Source: Agromyces sp. H17E-10
GTDB taxonomy: Bacteria; Actinomycetota; Actinomycetes; Actinomycetales; Microbacteriaceae
Length of the DNA stretch: 64,000 nucleotides
Reading direction: 5' to 3'
Assembly: GCF_022919715.1 (NCBI RefSeq)
Contig: NZ_CP095042.1
Span: forward strand, 2,232,001-2,296,000
Below the pieces are notes generated by a model. The model saw nothing but the letters and a program-made list of their open reading frames with translations. It did no database searches and had not been told where the DNA came from. Below are positions 51,512 to 59,109 of the stretch, piece by piece. Numbering within the stretch: position 1 is the stretch's first letter; each line of letters starts with the position of its first letter. The position numbers and the translations under genes were made by a program.

Positions 51512-51578
51512 GTCGTCGCTCAGGTCGCCCCCCGGCTCATGCGCGACGACGAGGGCCCGCTTCGCGGGGGAGGTTTCC

Positions 51579-51633
51579 GATCGAGCAATGCCAGTTCCGC
51601 CTCATCGTGAGGCGGAACTGGCATTGCTCGATC
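51579..51633. repeat. Perfect 26-bp inverted repeat (long hairpin)
   Basis: The arms (51579-51604 and 51608-51633) are perfectly complementary over 26 bases with a 3-base TCG loop. The stem, starting GATCGAGCAATGCC, is longer and less GC-rich than the other terminators here. The 391-bp gap 51512-51902 holds this, a second hairpin and a heptamer repeat, but no convincing gene. Confidence 0.85.
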
Positions 51634-51743
51634 ACGGAACCCTTCCCTCCGTTGGGAGGAATGACGATCGACCGGCACCCCCATACTCGCGAGGAGCGGA
51701 GCTGTGCGCGATCCATTCGACGGCTCGGCTCGGGCGGTCACGC

Positions 51744-51779
51744 GAGAGCCCCGCCGTCATGCGCTGCGGCGGGACTCTC
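51744..51779. terminator. Hairpin in gene-free region
   Basis: GAGAGCCCCGCCG can pair with CGGCGGGACTCTC around a 10-base loop, with one internal irregularity. It lies just before the heptamer repeat and could end transcription from either side. Confidence 0.5.
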
Positions 51780-51782
51780 GGT

Positions 51783-51859
51783 GCGAGTTACGAGTTGCGA
51801 GTTGCGAGTTGCGAGTTGCGAGTTGCGAGTTGCGAGTTGCGAGTTGCGAGTTGCGACTT
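51783..51859 (+). repeat. Heptamer tandem repeat GCGAGTT x11
   Basis: Eleven consecutive 7-base units, nine of them exact GCGAGTT, one ACGAGTT and one GCGACTT. The array ends 43 bp from the 3' end of the convergent binding-protein gene. A 7-base unit would shift any reading frame when copy number changes, so it is not expected to be coding. Confidence 0.92.
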
Positions 51860-51902
51860 GCTCGGGGCGACGCGCGGCGGCGCGAGTCGCTGAGCGGTCA
51901 GC

Positions 51903-52994
51903 TCACTGCACGTCTCCCGGGTAGACCAGGTCGGCCGGCCCCTCGTTCGTCAGGCCGAGCAGCTCCTGCGCCTTCAGCAGGTACGCGAGCTGCGACTCGT
52001 CGAACTCGAGGGGCTGCAGGTTCTGCGTTTCGATCGTCGTGTCCCACGCCTCGGTGTCGAAGTAGAGGTTCGGGCACGCGAGGTGGCCGTCGAGCACCCA
52101 GGGGCTCTCCGAGTCGCGCAGGCCGCTGACGTCGAAGTCGTTGGCCTCGTAGATGTCGAGCACCGAGTCGACGTTCTCGGGGAACTCGCCGGGCGCGGGC
52201 GCCGTCATGTAGTCGGTCGACTTGAGCGTCGCCCGCAGGAACCGCACGAGCGAGTTCGGGTTCTCGGCGGCCCAGCCGGTGCCGGCGACCTGCACGTCGT
52301 TGGCCCAGTTGCGCAGCGACTCGACGATGATCTCGGCCCCGTGCTCCTCGAGCGCTGGGCGGTCGTCGGCGTAGAACGGCTGCATCGAGATCTTGTCGTT
52401 CACGAAGAACTCGGTCCACGATTCGGAGCCGGGCCCGGGGTAGACGACCTCGGTCTGCACCGTGTCGAGATCCCAGCCCTCTTCTTTAAGCACGCGCTTG
52501 CGCTGGAACTCGGCGGGGTCGCCGGGCGTGCCAGCGAGCACGATCGACGTGCTGTCGAGGTCGTCGACCTTCGAGACGCCCTGCTGGGCGGCGAAGTCGA
52601 AGTTCTGCCGGCAGTAGTGGCCGCCGACGAGGTCGACGCCGACCCCGCCGCGGATGGCCTCGATGACGGTGCCGGTCGACTCGACGCCGATGTCGGCACT
52701 GCCCGACGCGACGGCCGCGGTGACGTTGTCGGCGGTGATGACCTCGACGGTGAGGCCCTCGTCCTCGTAGTAGCCGAGGTCGCTCGCGAGCACGTACATC
52801 GAGTACATGGTCACGTCGGGGAACGGGATGGCCACCGTGATCTCGGTGTCTTCGGCGGCCCCGGGCTCGCCGTCGGCGAGCTCGACGGGGCCGGATGCTG
52901 CGCCGGGGCCGGTCGCGGCGCAGCCTGCGAGCAGCGCCAGTGCTGCCAGAGCTGCGACCGCGGCGCGACCGGTTCGGGGGATGGATGTGCGCAT
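51903..52994 (-). CDS. ABC transporter substrate-binding protein (NitT/TauT/SsuA type)
   Basis: A 363-residue lipoprotein that should bind the solute imported by the transporter encoded at 48-50.6 kb. The signal AAVAALAALALLAGCAATG has a good lipobox. The fold signatures are ITVAIPFPDVTMYSMYVLAS, DLGYYEDEGLTVEVITADN, GSADIGVESTGTVIEAIRGG and a hinge region WTEFFVNDKISMQPFYADD. The pattern is typical of the NMT1/THI5-like class binding pyrimidine-like or sulfonate compounds. A GGAGAGTC site precedes ATG 52994. It is divergent from catabolic operon 2, sharing site D. Confidence 0.88.
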   Translation of the reverse strand: MRTSIPRTGRAAVAALAALALLAGCAATGPGAASGPVELADGEPGAAEDTEITVAIPFPDVTMYSMYVLASDLGYYEDEGLTVEVITADNVTAAVASGSADIGVESTGTVIEAIRGGVGVDLVGGHYCRQNFDFAAQQGVSKVDDLDSTSIVLAGTPGDPAEFQRKRVLKEEGWDLDTVQTEVVYPGPGSESWTEFFVNDKISMQPFYADDRPALEEHGAEIIVESLRNWANDVQVAGTGWAAENPNSLVRFLRATLKSTDYMTAPAPGEFPENVDSVLDIYEANDFDVSGLRDSESPWVLDGHLACPNLYFDTEAWDTTIETQNLQPLEFDESQLAYLLKAQELLGLTNEGPADLVYPGDVQ

Positions 52995-53060
52995 GACTCT
53001 CCATTTCTCAGTGGGATGCCTCGCGGCCGGCCCCGCGAGAAACGGAGACCGCTCGCGAAC

Positions 53061-53082
53061 TTTCGGATACGGTATCCAAAAT
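53061..53082. promoter_or_regulatory. Putative GntR operator D (binding protein / catabolic operon 2)
   Basis: TTTCGGATACGGTATCCAAA plus AT contains the perfect palindrome GGATAC-N-GTATCC when read on the other strand. It is the clearest copy of the motif and lies 67 bases before the binding-protein gene. Confidence 0.7.
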
Positions 53083-53239
53083 GAGCGAAAGTGTCTATGG
53101 TTTTGTCCAGGACGAGGCGTGGTTCCGTTCGCTGACCTCTTTCGCCGGGCGCTGGTCGACCGACGAGGCGAGGCCGGGAAGAGGCATGACCCAGAGCTGA
53201 TCAGGCATGGCAGAGCGCTGGCTCGTCCAACCAAGGCAT

Positions 53240-53252
53240 GGATACCGTTTTG
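53240..53252. promoter_or_regulatory. Possible half-site of the GntR operator
   Basis: GGATACCGTTTTG matches the first nine bases of site D (reverse complement) and lies 35 bases before operon 2. The second arm is not conserved. The 292-bp gap 52995-53286 holds sites D and this one and no gene. Confidence 0.4.
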
Positions 53253-53286
53253 ACATCGCGGAGAACGGCCGCGACTCGACGATGAG

Positions 53287-54330
53287 ATGGAGGCGACGGT
53301 GCGCGCAGCGGTGCTCTCGGCCCACGGCCTCGACGGCCTCGCCGCCGTCGACCGCGCCGAGCCGCGCCCCGGGCCCGGCGAGGTGCTCGTGCGCGTCGAT
53401 ACCGTCGGCGTCAACCAGCTCGACCTCAACGTGATCGCGGGCGTGGGCCCCGGCGTCGCGGCGAAGCTGCCGCGCGTGCTGGGCATCGACCCTGCTGGCG
53501 AGATCGTCGCGGCCGGCGACGACGTCGACGCCGCGCGCATCGGCGAGGCCGTCGTCGTGAAGCCGAACATCGCGTGCGGAGAATGCCCCGCGTGCGCACG
53601 CGGCCGCGAGGCCGACTGCCCGGCGCAGACGGTCGTCGGCGTGCACCGCGAGGGCGGTGCCGCCGAACTCGTCGCCGTGCCCGCGCGCAACGCCTTCGCT
53701 CGCGGCGGCCTGTCCGCGGACGTCGCCACGGCCGCAGTGCACAGCGTGCCGATCGTGCTCAACGCGATCGAGACCGCCGGCGTCGTCGCGGGCGAGCGCG
53801 TGCTCGTCACCGGCGCGGGCGGCACGCTCGGACGGGCGGCGACCGCGCTCGCGGCGCACTTCGGTGCCGAGGTCGTCGCGGCCTCGCGCGGCGGGCTCGT
53901 GGATGCACCGACCGGCGTTCGCACTGTGCAGGCGGCCGACCCGACCGAGTTGCGTGCGGCGCTCACCGAGATCGAGGCCGACGATGCGACCCGGCACGCC
54001 GGCTTCGACGTCGTCATCGACGTGAGCGGCCACGGCCCGACCCTCGCCGCCGGCATCGCCGCGCTCGGCTGGGGCGGACGCGCCGTGTTCTGCGCGGCCT
54101 CGGTCGACCCGCGCGTCGAGCTCGACGCGCGCGACTTCTACCTCCGGCGCAAGCGCCTCATCGGCGTCGCGAGCGCCGACTACGCGCAGGTGCGACGAGC
54201 CCTCGACCTCGTCGCGGCCGGCGTCGCCGTGCCGGTCGTCGGTTCGCGGCATCCGCTCGCCGACGTGCGCGACGCGTACCGCGGCTTCGCCGACTCGCCC
54301 CCAGGAAAGGTGATCATCGATGTCAGCTGA
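53287..54330 (+). CDS. Zinc-binding alcohol dehydrogenase/quinone oxidoreductase (MDR family)
   Basis: A 347-residue medium-chain dehydrogenase. The N-terminal GroES-like domain includes PGPGEVLVRVDTVGVNQLDL and a structural zinc lobe CGECPACARGREADC with four Cys. The Rossmann loop is RVLVTGAGGTLGRAATALAA and a late block is GKVIIDVS. The catalytic zinc Cys is replaced around GVNQLDLN, as in quinone oxidoreductases. ATG 53287 is given; GTG 53299 with a GGAGG site nearby is as likely. It is the first gene of catabolic operon 2 and overlaps the CoA-transferase start by 11 bases. Confidence 0.85.
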   Translation: MEATVRAAVLSAHGLDGLAAVDRAEPRPGPGEVLVRVDTVGVNQLDLNVIAGVGPGVAAKLPRVLGIDPAGEIVAAGDDVDAARIGEAVVVKPNIACGECPACARGREADCPAQTVVGVHREGGAAELVAVPARNAFARGGLSADVATAAVHSVPIVLNAIETAGVVAGERVLVTGAGGTLGRAATALAAHFGAEVVAASRGGLVDAPTGVRTVQAADPTELRAALTEIEADDATRHAGFDVVIDVSGHGPTLAAGIAALGWGGRAVFCAASVDPRVELDARDFYLRRKRLIGVASADYAQVRRALDLVAAGVAVPVVGSRHPLADVRDAYRGFADSPPGKVIIDVS

Positions 54331-55603
54331 AGGTTTCGAGACGGTCGCTGCGCTCCCTCCTCAACCCAGGGGTTTCGAGACGGTCGCTGCGCTCCCTCCT
54401 CAACCCGCAGGCCCTCTCGCCGGCATCCGCGTCGTCGAGCTCGGCCAGTACATCTCCGGGCCCTACGCGGCGAAGCTGCTCGCCGACCTCGGCGCCGACG
54501 TCGTCAAGGTCGAGTCGCCCGACGGCGACCCGATGCGCCGCTGGGAGGGGCACGGGGCGATGAGCCCGCAGTTCGCCGCGTACAACCGCGGCAAGCGCGC
54601 CGTCGTGCTCGACCTCAAGAGCGAGCACGGTCTCGCCGAGCTCCTGCGCCTCGCGGGCGACGCCGACGTGCTCATCGAGAACTTCCGCCCCGGCGTCGCG
54701 AGCCGGCTCGGCTTCGGGCCCGAGGTGCTGCGCGAGCGCAACCCGCGACTCGTGAGCTGCTCGATCACGGGCTTCGGCGCCGACGGCCCGTACGCGAAGC
54801 GTCCCGCCTACGACACCGTGATCTCCGCGGTCGGCGGCATGTACAGCCAGGTCGTGCCCGAGCACATCCTGCGCCCGATGGGTCCCGCGTTCTCCGATCT
54901 GCTGAGCGGCATGCAGGCCGCGCAGGCCGTGCTCGCGGCCCTGCACGCCCGCAACGCGACCGGCGCGGGCGAGCACCTCGAGGTGTCGATGGTGGGCTCC
55001 CTCATCGACTTCCTCACCGAGGCCGCCTCGACCTACCTCGAGACCGGGCAGGTCGCCGGCCCCGACTCGCGCCCGCGCCGCGCCCAGGCCTACGCGTGCC
55101 GCGGCTCAGACGGGCGCGCCTTCGTCGTCCACATGTCGGTGCCCGAGAAGTTCTGGACGGGCCTGCTCGACGTGCTCGAGCACCCCGAGCTCGCCGAGGA
55201 CCCGCGGTTCTCGACCCGCGAGGCCCGCGTGCGCAACTACGACGAGCTCGACGTCGAGCTCAAGGCCATCACAGCCCGGATGCCGCGGCAGTACTGGCTC
55301 GACCGGCTGGCCGCGCACGACATCCCGCACGGGCCGCTCAACACCGTCGCCGACCTGTTCGACGACCCGCAGGTCGCGTCGATGGGGCTCGTGGAGGAGA
55401 TCGACGGGCACGACGGGCCGCTGCGCGTCCCGGTGCCGAGCACCGTGTTCCACGGCAGCGGGCGACCGACGTTGCGCGCCGCCCCCAGGCTCGGCGAACA
55501 CGACGGGCAGCTGCTCCGCGAAGCATCCGTGATCGAAGAAGGCCTGCCCGAGGCATCCATCACCATCGACGGCGCAGCCGTCACCGAAGGGACCCGCGCA
55601 TGA
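54320..55603 (+). CDS. Class III CoA-transferase (CaiB/BaiF family)
   Basis: A 427-residue enzyme moving CoA between carboxylic acids. The family start GIRVVELGQYISGPYAAKLL is followed by ADLGADVVKVESPDGDPMRR, LIENFRPGVASRLGF, SCSITGFGADGPYAKRPAYD (the Asp of PAYD is the expected catalytic residue) and PHGPLNTVADLFDDPQV. Odd feature: residues 5-29 are two copies of GFETVAALPPQP, encoded by two identical 35-bp palindromic elements. Family members normally start at the GIRVVEL strand. It would activate or transfer a carboxylate intermediate of the pathway (inference). Confidence 0.9.
   Translation: MSAEGFETVAALPPQPRGFETVAALPPQPAGPLAGIRVVELGQYISGPYAAKLLADLGADVVKVESPDGDPMRRWEGHGAMSPQFAAYNRGKRAVVLDLKSEHGLAELLRLAGDADVLIENFRPGVASRLGFGPEVLRERNPRLVSCSITGFGADGPYAKRPAYDTVISAVGGMYSQVVPEHILRPMGPAFSDLLSGMQAAQAVLAALHARNATGAGEHLEVSMVGSLIDFLTEAASTYLETGQVAGPDSRPRRAQAYACRGSDGRAFVVHMSVPEKFWTGLLDVLEHPELAEDPRFSTREARVRNYDELDVELKAITARMPRQYWLDRLAAHDIPHGPLNTVADLFDDPQVASMGLVEEIDGHDGPLRVPVPSTVFHGSGRPTLRAAPRLGEHDGQLLREASVIEEGLPEASITIDGAAVTEGTRA
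54332..54405 (+). repeat. Two identical palindromic elements (class A) in the CoA-transferase 5' end
   Basis: Copies at 54332-54366 and 54371-54405 are identical 35-bp sequences, GGTTTCGAGACGGTCGCTGC to CCTCCTCAACC, 39 bp apart, so both are read in the same frame. Confidence 0.9.
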
Positions 55604-56463
55604 CCCGCACCGACGAGCTCGTCGCGATCGACGTGCACACCCACCCACAGACCGAGGAGTTCCTCGCCGCGATGGGCAAGCGCCACCAGCAGATGGCGAA
55701 GCACTTCGGGCGCGAGCGGCCGGTCGTGTCGTTCGCCGAGCAGGCCGACCAGTACCGCGACCGCAAGATGATGGCGGTCATCGTGAACTCCGACTCCGAG
55801 ACGACGTCGGGCATCAAGGGCGCGCCCAACGATCTGCTCGGCAAGGCGCAGGTCGACCATCCAGACGTGTTCCTCTCCTTCGCGGGCATCGACCCGTGGA
55901 AGGGCGAGGCCGCGATCGCCGAGATCCGCCGCATGCACGCCGAGTACGGCATCAAGGGCGTCGGCGAGCTCAACGCGTCGCGACAGAAGTTCCTGCCGAA
56001 CGACCGCCGGTTCTTCCCGATCTGGGAGGCGTGCGCCGAGCTCGGGCTCGTCGTGATGTTCCACTCGGGGTTCCCGGGCGCCGGAGCCGGGACACCCGGC
56101 GGCGGCGGGTACCGGCTCGAGAACGCGCGACCGATCCCGTACCTCGACGACGTCGCGGCCGAGTTCCCCGAGCTCAAGATCATCAGCGCGCACCCCGCCT
56201 GGCCGTGGCACCTCGAGAACCTCGCGATGGTGTGGCACAAGTCGAACGTCTACCTCGACCTCTCGGGGTGGGCGCCGAAGTACCTGCCGCCCGAGGTCGT
56301 TCGCTACGCCGACTCGCTCATCACCGACCGGGTGCTCTTCGGCTCGGACTGGCCCGTCATGACCGCCGACCGGTGGATGACCGAGTTCGACGAGCTGCCG
56401 TTCAAGCCCGAATCGCGGCAGAAGATCCTGCTCGACAACGCCCGCACCCTGTTCGGAATCTGA
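55600..56463 (+). CDS. Amidohydrolase family 2 (ACMSD/4-oxalomesaconate-like) protein
   Basis: A 287-residue metal-dependent hydrolase or decarboxylase. The start VAIDVHTHPQTEEF carries the His-x-His metal pair (His13 and His15). Next come GIKGVGELNASRQKFLPND, VVMFHSGFPGAG, IISAHPAWPWHLENLAMVW and RVLFGSDWPVMT with the Asp. Members of this family process ring-cleavage products, for example by decarboxylation or hydration, which suits the extradiol dioxygenase encoded downstream. The start overlaps the CoA-transferase stop (ATGA at 55600-55603). Confidence 0.88.
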   Translation: MTRTDELVAIDVHTHPQTEEFLAAMGKRHQQMAKHFGRERPVVSFAEQADQYRDRKMMAVIVNSDSETTSGIKGAPNDLLGKAQVDHPDVFLSFAGIDPWKGEAAIAEIRRMHAEYGIKGVGELNASRQKFLPNDRRFFPIWEACAELGLVVMFHSGFPGAGAGTPGGGGYRLENARPIPYLDDVAAEFPELKIISAHPAWPWHLENLAMVWHKSNVYLDLSGWAPKYLPPEVVRYADSLITDRVLFGSDWPVMTADRWMTEFDELPFKPESRQKILLDNARTLFGI

Positions 56464-56473
56464 GAGGCACGAC

Positions 56474-57313
56474 ATGGCCGAACTCGTCCTCGCGGCGGCG
56501 ACGCCGCACAACCCGCTGCTCTGGCGCGCGATGCGCGAGCCGATGCCCGACGATCTCGCCGGGGTCGCGGCGAACTTCGCGCGGTTCCGCCGGGCATTCG
56601 CCGAGCACGATGTCGACGTCGTCGTCGTCATCGGCACCGACCACCTGCGCCAGTTCTTCTACGACACCTCGCCCGCGTTCGTCGTCGGCAAGGCCGAGTC
56701 GTACCACGGCACGTGGGAGAACGAGGTGCGCACCTTCGGCATGGATTACGTCGAGGTCGAGGGACACCGCGAGCTCGCCGACGAGATCTCGGGCCGCACC
56801 GTGCTGCCCGAGGCGATCGACTTCGCCGTGAGCCACGAGTGGCGGCTCGACCACAGCTTCGTCATTCCGCTGCAGTACGTGCGGCCCGAGCTCGACGTGC
56901 CCGTCGTGCCCATCCACACGAACGCGTCGATGCCGCCCGTGCCGAGCGTGCGCCGGTTCATCGCGCTGGGCGAGCATCTGCGCTCGGCCGTCGAGTCGTG
57001 GGAGTCCGACGCCCGGGTCGCGATCCTCACCTCGGGGCACATGGCCAACGACGTCGGCGGACCGCGCACGTTCGCGGGCTCGCCAGACCCCGAATTCGAC
57101 CAGGATGCCGCGGGCTGGATGCGCGACGGCGATCTCGACGCCGCGATTCGCGTGTGCAGCGACTTCGAGCGCATCACCGAGGCCGGCTGCATGACCTACC
57201 AATACCTCAACGCGATCACCGCGCTCGCCGCGATGGGCCGGTCCGCCGATTACGTCGACGTCGCCGAGTCGCGGTTCGCGTCGAGCCCGTTCTTCCTGTG
57301 GGGGAGCTGCTGA
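56474..57313 (+). CDS. Extradiol ring-cleavage dioxygenase, LigB-type catalytic subunit
   Basis: A 279-residue class III extradiol dioxygenase, which opens an aromatic diol ring with O2 and Fe(II). The family features are LAAATPHNPLLW (first His ligand, His12), VVVIGTDHLRQFF (second His) and SHEWRLDHSFVIPLQYV, with LTSGHMANDVGG and a late Glu (FERITEAG) as the third ligand candidate. It lies 10 bp after the amidohydrolase gene and shares one base with the LigA gene (TGATG). The substrate is unknown; protocatechuate-type compounds are the family default. Confidence 0.9.
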   Translation: MAELVLAAATPHNPLLWRAMREPMPDDLAGVAANFARFRRAFAEHDVDVVVVIGTDHLRQFFYDTSPAFVVGKAESYHGTWENEVRTFGMDYVEVEGHRELADEISGRTVLPEAIDFAVSHEWRLDHSFVIPLQYVRPELDVPVVPIHTNASMPPVPSVRRFIALGEHLRSAVESWESDARVAILTSGHMANDVGGPRTFAGSPDPEFDQDAAGWMRDGDLDAAIRVCSDFERITEAGCMTYQYLNAITALAAMGRSADYVDVAESRFASSPFFLWGSC

Positions 57314-57660
57314 TGACGAAGTACATGGTCGACAAGTTCATGCGGTACGTCGAGTTGAGCGACGCGCGCGTGGCCGACTACGTCGCCGATCCCGACGCGT
57401 ACGTCGGCGCCTGGCTCGCCGGCGGCGGTTCTGCCGTCGGGCCGACCGACGACCGCGAGCTGACCGAGCCCGAGCGGGCGGCGTTCGCCGCGCGCGACTA
57501 CGAGTCGCTCTACGCGTTCGGCGCGCACCCATACTTGCTGTGGCACTTCACCGAGGCGGTGCACGCGCACGAGTTCGGTGAGGGCTTCGGATGGCGCGAT
57601 CTCGTCGAACGGTACCGCGCCGCGGTCGCGCCGCAGGGGGTCGTCGACTACATCCCGTAG
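57313..57660 (+). CDS. LigA-type small subunit of extradiol dioxygenase
   Basis: A 115-residue all-helical protein matching the LigA (protocatechuate 4,5-dioxygenase alpha) domain: KYMVDKFMRYVELSDARVAD, RELTEPERAAFAARDYESLY and FGAHPYLLWHFTEAVHAHEF. In LigAB this subunit caps the active site of the catalytic subunit. Its start shares one base with the LigB stop, so the two are made together. It ends catabolic operon 2. Confidence 0.9.
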   Translation: MTKYMVDKFMRYVELSDARVADYVADPDAYVGAWLAGGGSAVGPTDDRELTEPERAAFAARDYESLYAFGAHPYLLWHFTEAVHAHEFGEGFGWRDLVERYRAAVAPQGVVDYIP

Positions 57661-57690
57661 GCGCGCCTCGGTGCGAGGCTCAGCGCGGGC

Positions 57691-57909
57691 TCACTCCTCG
57701 ACGCCGGGGTCACCGCCGTCGAGTCCGCCGTCGGTCGACTCGGTCATCGGCTCGGCGTCGTCGGGAGCGGTGCCCGGGTCGACCGACTCGCGCTCGCGCT
57801 CCTCCTCGCCCCGCTCCTCGACGTCGCGCGCCAGGCGCTCGGTGTCGCGGTCGCCAGCGCGCCGGGCCTCGGTGTCGGCCGTCGTCTCGGGGTCGTTCAT
57901 CGAGGTCAT
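57691..57909 (-). CDS. Small acidic protein, function unknown
   Basis: A 72-residue, highly charged and probably disordered protein (DTERLARDVEERGEEERERE, DGGLDGGDPGVEE). GGAGGACGAG precedes ATG 57909; ATG 57900 is also possible. There is no hydrophobic core. It could be a stress-related hydrophilic protein, but this is a guess. It ends 31 bp from the convergent LigA gene. Confidence 0.5.
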   Translation of the reverse strand: MTSMNDPETTADTEARRAGDRDTERLARDVEERGEEERERESVDPGTAPDDAEPMTESTDGGLDGGDPGVEE

Positions 57910-58009
57910 CTCGTCCTCCAGGCTCGTTCGTTCGGGTACGTCGACGCTCGCATCGACCGCATGCCGTGGCAACGGGCTTGACAGCGGACGGCGCTCCCGG
58001 CGGGCACGC

Positions 58010-59005
58010 CTACGCGACACCGAGCAGCACGGATGCCGCGAGCGCGAGCAGCGCGCCCACGAGCTGCACGCGCGAGAGTCGCTCGCGCAGCACGATCCAG
58101 GCGAGGGTCATCGTGGCGAGCGGGTAGAGGTTCGTGAGCACGGCGACGACGGCGACGTTGCCGGCGAGCAGCCCGAGCATGAGCAGCACGTTCGCGACGC
58201 CCGTGAGCAGTCCGGCGGTCGCCGCGAGCAGCATCGCGGGCGAGACGACGCCGCGGGCCGCCACCTCCGTCGCGGCATTCCCTTCGCCGTCGCCCGCCGC
58301 TGCCGCCGTCGCGGAGGCGAGGGCTGTCGCGGACGCAGGGACGGCCGCCGACCCGTCGGCCGGCTCGGGCGCAGGCGGGTCGAGCAGCGCGAGCACCCGG
58401 CGCATCGGGCGGCTCACGGGAGCGATGAGCGCCACGGCGAGCAGCACGACCGCACCCGTCGTCGAGTCGAGGAGCACGGGGATGAGCCCCGCGTCGGCGG
58501 GCACCCGGTCGAGTGCGACCGTCGCGAAGCCGAACGCGAGCCCCGAGGTGAGCGTGAGCACGACCGTGCGCGTGCTGACCCCCGACACCGAGAGTCGGTG
58601 CTCCATGCCGATGAGCACCGATCCGACGACGGCCAGGGCGACGGCGAGCCACACGAGCGGGCTCAGCGGCTCACCGAGGACGAGCGCGGCCCCGACCGGC
58701 ACCGCCGAGCTCAGGAGTGCGATGACCGGGGTCACGAGCGAGATCGGGCCCGCTGCGAGCGCCGCGAAGAAGGCGAGGAACCCGATGAGGGCGAGGACGC
58801 CGGCGATCAGCCCGCTCACGACCGTCTGCGTCGACCAGGTGCCGCCGGTCATCGCGACCACGACGACGAGCACAAGCGCGGCGACGGCGTAGTTGACCGT
58901 CGTCGAGGCGAACACGGTCGCGCGTCGGGCCGCAACCCCGCCGAAGAAGTCGGCGACGCCGTACGCGAGCGCCGCACCGAGTGCGAGCGCCACGATCGTG
59001 ATCAT
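58010..59005 (-). CDS. EamA-family (DMT) transporter
   Basis: A 331-residue permease with ten predicted membrane helices in two EamA halves. The first half runs from IVALALGAALAYGVADFFGG to VWLAVALAVVGSVLIGMEH, and the second from LTSGLAFGFATVALDR to VGALLALAASVLLGVA. A 60-residue Ala/Asp/Pro-rich cytoplasmic insert (about 220-270) separates helices of the second half and is longer than usual. It is of the drug/metabolite exporter type with unknown substrate. ATG 59005 is chosen because helix 1 begins just after it. Confidence 0.87.
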   Translation of the reverse strand: MITIVALALGAALAYGVADFFGGVAARRATVFASTTVNYAVAALVLVVVVAMTGGTWSTQTVVSGLIAGVLALIGFLAFFAALAAGPISLVTPVIALLSSAVPVGAALVLGEPLSPLVWLAVALAVVGSVLIGMEHRLSVSGVSTRTVVLTLTSGLAFGFATVALDRVPADAGLIPVLLDSTTGAVVLLAVALIAPVSRPMRRVLALLDPPAPEPADGSAAVPASATALASATAAAAGDGEGNAATEVAARGVVSPAMLLAATAGLLTGVANVLLMLGLLAGNVAVVAVLTNLYPLATMTLAWIVLRERLSRVQLVGALLALAASVLLGVA

Positions 59006-59109
59006 CGTCTCAGCCTGCCCGACACTTCGGACCCGCCGCACCCGTCAGGGCGCCCAGAGCCGTCGATTCCCTGCCATCATCGGGCGGGATGCTCCGGGGC
59101 GGCGTCGCC

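Noticed and set aside
51661..51924. Possible small gene with a GGGAGGAATG start after the long hairpin
   Set aside because: A ribosome site is present, but the frame is Arg/Ser-rich, runs into the heptamer repeat and overlaps the end of a real gene.
51704..52129. Open frame running through the heptamer repeat
   Set aside because: It reads a 7-base tandem repeat as CELRVAS-type peptide, then continues antisense to the binding-protein gene, with no domain support.
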